Assembly: GCA_934216375.1 (NCBI GenBank)
Contig: CAKQBP010000051.1
Span: 1-8,188, forward strand
Direction of reading: 5' to 3'
DNA from: an uncultured Veillonella sp.
GTDB lineage: Bacteria; Bacillota; Negativicutes; Veillonellales; Veillonellaceae
DNA: 8,188 nt
Shown: positions 1 through 5,219 of the stretch, piece by piece
How positions within the stretch are numbered: the stretch's first letter is position 1
Layout: every line of letters starts with the position of its first letter
Program-made: the position numbers and the translations under genes
The notes under the pieces: generated by a model
Database searches by the model: none
What the model was told of the DNA's origin: nothing
The model's input: only the letters and a program-made list of their open reading frames with translations

Positions 1-1345
1 ATACAAAGACAGTATCACGACTATCAACAATCTGTTCCCCTAGTCGGTACAAGCCATTACAGATAGGACAAGCCTCTGCATCTGTACCCATACCATAAGG
101 AGACAGTGTTACTGTTGAAGTGTGGCAAATGGAACATTCCCGTTCACCATGAAGAACCATATTATACGTACTATTTGGATTAAATAGATCTGTTAAGTGC
201 TGTTCAGAATATCGTTTAGACTTAGCCTCACCAACAGATTGGCTCACCTTGCGGAATAATGTACGTTGCGATTGAATTAACTCATCAGCTGTTGCTGTAG
301 CGGAACCAAGCGCTAAATACAATTTAGTACCAAATACTGTTAGGAACCATTCGTTAATGGATTTCTCCATAGTTTCAATAGCAGTACTAGTTTTTGTTGT
401 ATTAGGAGCCAATATATAAAAATGACCGCCACCATTGTAAATAAGGTTTGCTCGTGTTAACTGCAATGCATCTAACAACTCATCTACAATTTGTTCCATC
501 AAAATTTCTAAATAGAATGAACGACCACGCAATGATTTCAATGCACCTTTAGACGGAATCGTATAAATAAAATTCTGGATGCCAGAAATATCGCCAGATA
601 TGAGTCTAAAAGCTGGCATGTTACGAAACTTTTTAAAATTCTGATAACAGTATTCTTTATAATCAGCAATTCCCTGCTCCTCAAAATAATGCACCATACT
701 ATGTGCCACCGCAGCTGTTATCTTTGAATGCATATACAAAGAAATATCATTAGCCTGATCTGTTACCGTACTAGATGGCATATAAGACACAGTGTCTTCA
801 TAAATTCTCAACAATTCATTAACGGACATATTATCTATTGGTTGTTGCTGAAAGTTATGTACTAACACATCATATAGTGCCTTATATTTATCACTTGATG
901 CACGTATCGTTTTATCACTTTCAGGATAATTAAAATGGTCAGACACATCAATACCACGTAGATAATACTGTAAGGGTTGAGTACTAGTTTTACCCCCAAA
1001 TACACGGAAGATTGATTGGAGCGGTAACTCTTTATCAAACTTCTGTGTAGAGGTATTTTCACCTTCCTCAAGATCTCGACGATCTACTGCAGCAGCAATA
1101 TTATCCGCTTCGTACACAATGTATGCATAATCATCATTTTCTAGTTGAGCCGCACTAAGCTCTTTCCCATGATGATACTTCAAACAATGAGTAATACTTT
1201 GCTTTAAGCCCATATCGGAAAAATAGGGCTCTATGAAAGCAGCGCCGCGCTTAGAATGTGCATCGGTTCCCTGATTAGCGCGATACACAACTTTGCCGAT
1301 ATCATGAAGCAATGCACCCTTTACCAGTGCATCCCATTTACCCAT
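1..1345 (-). CDS. cas10: Cas10/Csm1, type III CRISPR effector large subunit (5' part, 448 codons, runs off the left edge)
   Basis: Large subunit of the type III-A (Csm) interference complex. In this family the protein carries an HD nuclease and Palm domains that make cyclic oligoadenylates when target RNA is bound. The frame is open from the ATG at 1345 to the window edge. Seen: an HD motif at residues 13-18 (LHDIGK), with H53, H58/H59 and AD at 80-81 as likely metal ligands; GDISGIQNFIY at 251-261, typical of the start of the first Palm domain; IYNGGGHFY at 302-310; and a CxxC...CxxC zinc ribbon at C404/C407 and C426/C429. The GGDD cyclase motif would lie beyond the window. The start is supported by GGAGG seven bases upstream. 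The CRISPR array lies upstream on the same strand but is separated by a terminator, so cas10 has its own promoter. The subtype (III-A rather than III-D) is inferred from the Csm1-like N-terminus, since no csm2-5 genes are visible. Confidence 0.95.
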   Translation of the reverse strand, partial: MGKWDALVKGALLHDIGKVVYRANQGTDAHSKRGAAFIEPYFSDMGLKQSITHCLKYHHGKELSAAQLENDDYAYIVYEADNIAAAVDRRDLEEGENTSTQKFDKELPLQSIFRVFGGKTSTQPLQYYLRGIDVSDHFNYPESDKTIRASSDKYKALYDVLVHNFQQQPIDNMSVNELLRIYEDTVSYMPSSTVTDQANDISLYMHSKITAAVAHSMVHYFEEQGIADYKEYCYQNFKKFRNMPAFRLISGDISGIQNFIYTIPSKGALKSLRGRSFYLEILMEQIVDELLDALQLTRANLIYNGGGHFYILAPNTTKTSTAIETMEKSINEWFLTVFGTKLYLALGSATATADELIQSQRTLFRKVSQSVGEAKSKRYSEQHLTDLFNPNSTYNMVLHGERECSICHTSTVTLSPYGMGTDAEACPICNGLYRLGEQIVDSRDTVFV

Positions 1346-1393
1346 CACATCGCCTCCAAACTCTACTTAAGAAATAAAAGAACTATTGTCTTC

Positions 1394-1422
1394 ATTATAT
1401 ATTCATTTCTGATTAAAACCAA
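1394..1422 (-). promoter_or_regulatory. Promoter for cas10
   Basis: Reading the minus strand, TTGGTT (-35, 1417-1422) is followed by 17 bases and a perfect TATAAT (-10, 1394-1399). The predicted transcript starts near 1387 and reaches the SD and the cas10 ATG at 1345 after about 42 bases. It lies just downstream of the array terminator, so cas10 need not depend on array transcription. Only the -10 is a full match. Confidence 0.7.
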
Positions 1423-1444
1423 TAGAAAACCCTCAGAATTATAC

Positions 1445-1482
1445 AAAAAAGCCAGTATATTCCTAAATAAGAATATACTGGC
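1445..1482 (-). terminator. Rho-independent terminator at the end of the CRISPR array transcript
   Basis: A perfect 12-bp stem (1451-1462 GCCAGTATATTC with 1471-1482) has an 8-base loop and is followed on the minus strand by TTTTTT (1450-1445). It stands between the trailer end of the array and the cas10 promoter and should end pre-crRNA transcription. The plus strand also has a T-rich stretch after the stem, so it could work in both directions, but no plus-strand gene is seen. Confidence 0.85.
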
Positions 1483-1515
1483 TATATTTTTGTACTTATA
1501 TGAGTTTTTAACATA

Positions 1516-1622
1516 AGAACCGGCCCCGTAAGGGGATTATTTAATTTATCAGACAAGCTAAAGGGATTATATATGGAACATTGAGATGGTTTCCATCCCC
1601 TGCTAGGGATATTTAATTTTAT
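1516..1622 (-). repeat. Two degenerate trailer-end repeats flanking the oldest spacer
   Basis: The repeat at 1516-1550 starts AGAACCGG instead of GTTTCCGT, has loop GTAA, and ends TTTATC. The repeat at 1589-1622 has ATCCCC, a TGCT loop, AGGG in place of GGGG, a one-base deletion and an altered end. Decay at the end furthest from the leader is the usual picture and supports leftward transcription. The stem of the 1516 repeat is still intact (CCCC/GGGG), while that of the 1589 repeat is weakened. Confidence 0.9.
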
Positions 1623-2245
1623 AGCATTGTCATAGAATTAACATTCACGCTGGATCACATCCAAGAGAGTTTCCGTCCCCATTAGGGGATTATTTAATTT
1701 AACTATCGATAAACCGGAAGGCAAGCCTACACTTGTACCGGAAAGCAGTTTCCGTCCCCTAATGGGGATTATTTAATTTAACTCTTACAAATCCTACGCA
1801 AGTATACTCCGGCATGTATGTCAAGTTTCCGTCCCCTAATGGGGATCATTTAATTTAACTTGTATAGGAGAAGAACATGAAACTCACAAAATTAGAATTA
1901 CTGTTTCCGTCCCCATCAGGGGATTATTTAATTTAACTCTACGGAATAACATGGAATGATATAGACTTAGAAAATCACCAGTGTCCGTCCCCTAATGGGA
2001 ATCATTTAATTTAACAAAGTGTTCAACCAAAGTATGTTCCTATTAGCACACTAGCTAAGTTTCCGACCCCTAATGGGGATCATTTAATTTAACGCACAAA
2101 ATAAAATGCTAATGGATTTGTTAGCAAAAAATGGGTTTCCGTCCCCTAATGAGGATCATTTAATTTAACGAAAAACATCTATTTAAAGTATAACATATCG
2201 TTAACCCGAAATTACCGTCCCCATTAGGGGATTATTTAATTTAAC

Positions 2246-2289
2246 TATCGATAAACCGGAAGGCAAGCCTACACTTGTACCGGAAAGCA
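2246..2289 (-). repeat. Duplicated spacer (identical to the spacer at 1704-1747)
   Basis: The 44-bp spacers at 1704-1747 and 2246-2289 are identical. Both are preceded on the low side by repeats of the same variant (loop ATTA, GATTAT). On the + strand both read IDKPEGKPTLVPES in one open frame. Independent acquisition of exactly the same ends twice is unlikely compared with duplication by recombination between repeats. Confidence 0.97.
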
Positions 2290-2554
2290 GTTTCCGTCCC
2301 CTAATGGGGATCATTTAATTTAACAATCAATGGTTTGAAATACGGTAACTTCGCAGGTAAAGGTTCGTTTCCGTCCCCATCAGGGGATCATTTAATTTAA
2401 CAGCTAAAATTACCATCAACATTGAAATGTTGCGGGTTCCAGAATTTCCGTCCCCACCAGGGGATTATTTAATTTAACGATATTGGTGAAGCTATGGAAC
2501 GTAAACAGGGTTTTAACTGGTTTCCGTCCCCTAATGAGGATCATTTAATTTAAC

Positions 2555-2595
2555 GAAAAACATCTATTTAAAGTATAACATATCGTTAACCCGAA
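2555..2595 (-). repeat. Duplicated spacer (identical to the spacer at 2170-2210)
   Basis: The 41-bp spacers at 2170-2210 and 2555-2595 are identical. The repeats on their low side (2135 and 2520) are the same variant (TAAT loop, GAGG, GATCAT). The repeats on their high side (2211 and 2596) both carry TTACC in place of TTTCC. The duplication therefore includes flanking repeat sequence. Confidence 0.97.
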
Positions 2596-2788
2596 GTTAC
2601 CGTTCCCACCAGGGGATTATTTAATTTAACCATGACATGGATTGACGCAGGAATGCATTTAAGCTTAGCTGCAGGTTTCCGTCCCCATCAGGGGATTATT
2701 TAATTTAACAAGATACTCCACTGGTTATCATTGCTGATGATGGGATTAATTGCGTTTCCGTCCCCATCAGGGGATTATTTAATTTAAC

Positions 2789-2946
2789 CCTGTCTTTGAA
2801 ACAACAGATATTTACTGGTTTTAAAATGCCAAAAACGGCGGAGATTGTAAATCTACCCTAAAAGGCACTTTAGCGAGCTAAAATAATGCCGTTAAACCGC
2901 GCCACTATCACAACGGCGCAGATTTAATTTTCTGAGAGTTAAATCT
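2789..2946 (-). other. CRISPR leader, transcribed part, with several inverted repeats
   Basis: This 158-bp non-coding stretch lies between the probable transcription start and the first repeat. It holds several inverted repeats: 2920-2927 with 2939-2946 (AGATTTAA/TTAAATCT, which would form a hairpin right at the RNA 5' end); 2899-2903 with 2915-2919 (GCGCC/GGCGC); 2834-2839 with 2888-2893 (AACGGC/GCCGTT); the near-continuous palindrome 2869-2882 (TTTAGC GA GCTAAA); and 2842-2846 with 2850-2854 (AGATT/AATCT). By analogy leaders guide adaptation and drive array transcription; which of these structures matter is unknown. No convincing boxA antitermination motif was found. Confidence 0.75.
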
Positions 2947-2952
2947 AGCTCT

Positions 2953-2982
2953 ATTATAGCACATCACTAGCATTAATGAAAA
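2953..2982 (-). promoter_or_regulatory. Promoter of the CRISPR array (extended -10)
   Basis: On the minus strand TGCTATAAT (2953-2961) is a perfect -10 with the TGn extension. A weak -35, TTTTCA at 2977-2982, lies 18 bases upstream. The start point is predicted near 2946. This is the main sequence support for the direction of array transcription. Confidence 0.75.
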
Positions 2983-2991
2983 ACATATGAA

Positions 2992-3023
2992 AATAGAGCC
3001 ACCTTATATAAGGTAGCTCTATT
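2992..3023 (-). terminator. Hairpin terminator downstream of the 202-residue gene
   Basis: AATAGAGC (2992-2999) pairs with GCTCTATT (3016-3023), and ACCTT with AAGGT inside, leaving a short AT loop and one mismatch. On the minus strand it runs into ATTTTCATATGTTTTT, a broken T-tract. It lies about 130 bases past the stop codon at 3153 and immediately upstream of the array promoter, so it would insulate the array. The T-tract is weaker than in the other terminators here. Confidence 0.6.
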
Positions 3024-3152
3024 GAGGTGCCATATGTAACTTATTTTCAATAATTCATCTGCTCCCGCAGTTCTATTTATTTTCTTATACGCCTATCCTC
3101 CTTTTTCAGATTTCTCTCCACTCGCCTATTTCTACTTTCACCATCCAACGAA

Positions 3153-3761
3153 TTATCTCGTTAGGTCTCTCCAGGCGATAAATAGTTCGGCCACGACTTG
3201 AGGGTTTTGGCTGAGTTTGATGCGGGCTAGCATTTTTCGCACGTAGTTGCAGTGTTCTAGCATCGCTTCATTCAGTTTGTGTTTGACATGACGCGGGGAT
3301 TGGTACACCAAGATCGGTGCAAAGTCCGCCACATGAATATAGCTCGTATCCGGTTCCGGACCTTCCGTAACGATGTATTCATAGGGTATAGCCACGTTAA
3401 AGAGGCCATACACCACGTCCTTGCCGATAGGGCGGCGACATTTAATATGCGCAAAGGTTAGATGCGGACCATAGGTCTTAGGCGCAGTATAGCTGCTGCG
3501 TCGACCATCGCTAGTCATGATGTAATTGGGCCTCAGCCCTTCCTGCATCGCCAGCTCTCGCGTAATCGTTCGCATTGGCAGATGGACCATTTCTTCGCGT
3601 CCATCCACAAAATAACACTTCGTACTGTCCCCACCACTAGGTTGATAGGTAGGAATAAAACAAACAATGTGATTCTTTGGATTCGTGTAGATCAAATCCA
3701 AATCTTCTCCCTTAGATAGCCGAGCGGCCATCAAATCTGTTGGTTTATCATCTATTGCCAT
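3153..3761 (-). CDS. Unrecognised 202-residue protein, possibly a divergent ComK-like regulator
   Basis: I do not firmly recognise this soluble protein. It has no signal peptide or membrane segment. Beta-prone stretches are seen at residues 31-39 (HIVCFIPTY), 98-123 (around HLTFAHIKCRRP and VVYGLFNV) and 140-156 (SYIHVADFAPILVYQSP), followed by a basic helical region at 157-182. The length and a VHFxDGxxI-like stretch faintly recall the competence factor ComK (about 190 residues), but its conserved WISHxHV core is not evident, so this is only a suggestion. The start at 3761 is chosen because GGAGAGGA sits just upstream; an in-frame ATG at 3839 would add 26 residues, but it has no SD and lies in the loop of a hairpin. 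Transcription is probably from 3862-3890, and the gene upstream encodes a sigma factor. Confidence 0.85.
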   Translation of the reverse strand: MAIDDKPTDLMAARLSKGEDLDLIYTNPKNHIVCFIPTYQPSGGDSTKCYFVDGREEMVHLPMRTITRELAMQEGLRPNYIMTSDGRRSSYTAPKTYGPHLTFAHIKCRRPIGKDVVYGLFNVAIPYEYIVTEGPEPDTSYIHVADFAPILVYQSPRHVKHKLNEAMLEHCNYVRKMLARIKLSQNPQVVAELFIAWRDLTR

Positions 3762-3808
3762 GGAATCCTCTCCAATCTGATCAGGAACATTCCTTTCAAC
3801 AATACAAT

Positions 3809-3820
3809 GAACACGTGTTC
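3809..3820. promoter_or_regulatory. Perfect 12-bp palindrome in the 5' leader of the 202-residue gene
   Basis: GAACACGTGTTC is a perfect palindrome between the promoter and the SD of the gene at 3761. Its position downstream of the start point would suit a dimeric repressor blocking elongation, or it may be an RNA hairpin. The binding protein is unknown, and self-regulation is possible. Confidence 0.45.
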
Positions 3821-3826
3821 TGTGAA

Positions 3827-3852
3827 AGCAGATTAGCATGCTTTAATCTGCT
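3827..3852 (-). promoter_or_regulatory. Stem-loop at the 5' end of the leader of the 202-residue gene
   Basis: A perfect 9-bp stem, AGCAGATTA (3827-3835) with TAATCTGCT (3844-3852), has an 8-base loop. It begins within a few bases of the predicted transcript start (about 3855), so the mRNA would carry a 5'-terminal hairpin, which often stabilises mRNA. No T-run follows, so it is not a terminator. The ATG at 3839 lies in its loop. Confidence 0.6.
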
Positions 3853-3861
3853 GCTGACCTT

Positions 3862-3890
3862 ATTGTATATCAGCCTGTATAATTTGTAAA
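3862..3890 (-). promoter_or_regulatory. Promoter of the 202-residue gene
   Basis: On the minus strand TTTACA (-35, 3885-3890) and TACAAT (-10, 3862-3867) are each a 5/6 match to consensus with exactly 17 bases between. The predicted start near 3855 gives a 5' leader of about 94 bases, which contains the hairpin and the palindrome described separately. Confidence 0.65.
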
Positions 3891-4080
3891 TATATATACA
3901 AAACTATAGAAATTTACGTATAATTAAAGACTTTATGATCTTGTAAAAGTTATATATACCTTGATGTGTCATTATTTTCTCATTTAAATTGAGAATTGCA
4001 TATTTTATGTATATTCGTTAATTGAGATTAAAAGAAATATGCAATATATAGGATATAAATAATAAATTAAATTATAATAA
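3891..4080. other. AT-rich intergenic region with inverted repeats
   Basis: No gene is seen here. It holds an 11-bp perfect inverted repeat, ATTGCATATTT (3995-4005) with AAATATGCAAT (4035-4045), a small hairpin nested between its arms (4018-4022/4027-4031), and a 5-bp one beside it (TCTCA/TGAGA, 3978-3994). No T-tract fits a normal terminator for the sigma gene ending at 4081. These may be operator-like sites or folds in the 3' end of the sigma mRNA. Confidence 0.55.
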
Positions 4081-4947
4081 CTAATGTATATGCAAGTCTT
4101 CAAAGTCCGTACTCAAATATCTACGCAGCTTCCGAATAGCTCGTTCGTGACGCCGTTGAATGGCTTGGCGGCTGCAGTTCAGTTCTTCACTAACCGATAC
4201 TAAGCTTTGGCACTCACCGTAGACACGGCGCAGTAGGTCTCGTTGGTCAGAAGACAATCTACCTAAGGCCCATACGAGGCGTGCTCGAAGCCTATGCTCT
4301 TCATCGGCACTCATCACCATATCCGCTACATTCTCGCCAGATGCGAAGATATCCATACCAAAGGCGACTTCTCCATCATCGGTGGTGCGATCTGGGATGT
4401 GTATTTCACGGCGATAACGCAATCGCTCACGTTTCCAGTACCGCATATAACCATACATGATGCCAGCTTTCACAAAGCCTGCGAATGGTACAGGACCTTC
4501 CAAATCGAAGCTATAAATCGATTCTATGAGGATGGCCCAAAGATAGCTCTCTACGTCCTCGCGGAATTCACGGTTTCCCATACGATTCGTATAGTGCAAG
4601 ATGAGCGGTCGATACCTGCGACAGAGCTCAATTTGTGCCGCATCATGACGAAGCTCATCAACGGACCACGGTTGATACCCTACCGTCTGAATCCTCATAT
4701 TTGGCTTTTGACAGATGGATACGAGACTTTTATCCGATAAGGACGATAAGACCTGATGACCACAGACGAGGGTCTGTAATTTCAGTTTCTCTGGAATACT
4801 TCGGCTAGACTCAGCAGCTTTCGATAATAAAGAATGAGATGGTAATGCCTGTGTTTCTAATTTTTCTGACTGATAGTTGTCATGTTGCAAGTTTGCAGTT
4901 TTAATACATGTTCTTTGTACTAAAGGTTCTTCGTTGGTATATAACAT
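4081..4947 (-). CDS. Sigma-70 family RNA polymerase sigma factor with N-terminal extension
   Basis: This 288-residue protein would direct RNA polymerase to alternative promoters. Region 2 is seen at residues about 110-181: RYRPLILHYTN, FREDVESYLW, and an aromatic/basic stretch ending YWKRERLRYRR. Region 4 is at about 227-278: ALGRLSSDQRDLLRR, then a helix-turn-helix (SVSEELNCSRQAIQRRHERA) and IRKLRRYL. No region 3 is evident, as in ECF/SigH-like factors. The first 105 or so residues are Ser/Gln/Lys-rich with no recognised domain; typical small sigma factors of this kind have about 160-220 residues. The start at 4947 follows AAAGGGGA four bases upstream. An in-frame TTG at 5013 is rejected because it coincides with the -35. 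Downstream lies the 202-residue gene, with its own promoter. The regulon is unknown; a stress or competence role would be speculation. Confidence 0.88.
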   Translation of the reverse strand: MLYTNEEPLVQRTCIKTANLQHDNYQSEKLETQALPSHSLLSKAAESSRSIPEKLKLQTLVCGHQVLSSLSDKSLVSICQKPNMRIQTVGYQPWSVDELRHDAAQIELCRRYRPLILHYTNRMGNREFREDVESYLWAILIESIYSFDLEGPVPFAGFVKAGIMYGYMRYWKRERLRYRREIHIPDRTTDDGEVAFGMDIFASGENVADMVMSADEEHRLRARLVWALGRLSSDQRDLLRRVYGECQSLVSVSEELNCSRQAIQRRHERAIRKLRRYLSTDFEDLHIH

Positions 4948-4984
4948 AAATCCCCTTTCCTGCCATGGCATAGCGCTTATGTAC

Positions 4985-5013
4985 ACAATACCGCGGAAAG
5001 CGTTTTTTGACAA
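4985..5013 (-). promoter_or_regulatory. Promoter of the sigma factor gene
   Basis: On the minus strand TTGTCA (-35, 5008-5013), 17 bases, then TATTGT (-10, 4985-4990). The transcript would start near 4978, about 30 bases before the ATG at 4947 and just upstream of the SD. This arrangement excludes a start further upstream. Confidence 0.6.
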
Positions 5014-5128
5014 ATCAGCAATTTCTCGGAATTTTCCTATATTCTGTTATATTTAAGCCTTAATTTTCATCCATGGTACACCATAAGTATGAGATTCAAA
5101 GGGTAATTGCTGAAAATATATTATTACT

Positions 5129-5165
5129 AAAAATGACACCACATACACAATGTGGTGTCATTTTT
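5129..5165 (-). terminator. Terminator after the ATPase gene (bidirectional shape)
   Basis: A perfect 15-bp stem, 5129-5143 with 5151-5165 (core TGACACCACA/TGTGGTGTCA), has a 7-base loop. It is flanked by A and T runs on either side, so either strand gives a hairpin plus T-tract. Both neighbours are on the minus strand, so it most likely ends the ATPase transcript 55 bases past its stop codon. Confidence 0.9.
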
Positions 5166-5219
5166 TAGAGGAAATATATACTATCATTGGGTAATAGTAT
5201 TCAATCTGAAATTGTCTGA

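Larger units (their letters stand above)
1516..2788 (-). CRISPR. CRISPR array, 17 repeats of 35 bp and 16 spacers
   Basis: On the + strand each repeat reads GTTTCCGTCCCC, a 4-base loop, GGGGAT(T/C)ATTT, AATTTAAC. Repeats begin at 1516, 1589, 1669, 1748, 1825, 1903, 1981, 2059, 2135, 2211, 2290, 2367, 2444, 2520, 2596, 2675 and 2754. Spacers are mostly 41-44 bp; the two outermost at the low end are about 38 and 46 bp. Transcription is assigned to the minus strand for four reasons: the repeat then ends in ACGGAAAC, a good 8-nt type III 5' handle; an extended -10 promoter lies past the 2788 end; the repeats at the low end are degenerate, as at a trailer; and a minus-strand terminator follows. 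In the RNA a 5-bp stem (UCCCC/GGGGA) with a tetraloop forms in each repeat. Two spacers are present twice. cas10 lies downstream on the same strand. Confidence 0.97.

Noticed and set aside
1256..1516. Plus-strand open frame overlapping the start of cas10 and the array terminator
   Set aside because: It crosses the cas10 coding sequence, its promoter and a terminator hairpin; it has no SD and no recognisable protein features.
1516..2788. Array transcribed from the plus strand
   Set aside because: The repeat would then end in TTTAAC with no good handle, the degenerate repeats would be at the leader end, and no comparable plus-strand promoter lies below 1516.
2789..2946. boxA antitermination site in the leader
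   Set aside because: No convincing match to the boxA consensus was found on the transcribed strand.
3097..3106. Strong SD-like AAAAAGGAGG on the minus strand downstream of the 202-residue gene
   Set aside because: No start codon at a usable distance; the next ATG (in GCAGATGAAT) stops after two codons. Perhaps a remnant, not a gene.
3084..3155. 23-codon basic frame starting at TTG just past the stop at 3153
   Set aside because: No SD, a rare start codon and no recognisable features; too little to call a gene.
3279..3719. Plus-strand frames opposite the 202-residue gene
   Set aside because: Shadows of a minus-strand gene that has its own SD and promoter; no SD or family resemblance on the plus strand.
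3762..3839. ATG start adding 26 residues to the 202-residue protein
   Set aside because: It has no SD and lies in the loop of a 9-bp hairpin; the ATG at 3761 has GGAGAGGA upstream.
4294..4740. 148-codon plus-strand frame opposite the sigma factor gene
   Set aside because: The minus strand shows clear sigma regions 2 and 4; this frame is a mirror of that coding bias.
4945..5013. TTG start adding 22 residues to the sigma factor
   Set aside because: The TTG is part of the -35 hexamer of a good promoter and has no SD; the ATG at 4947 has one.
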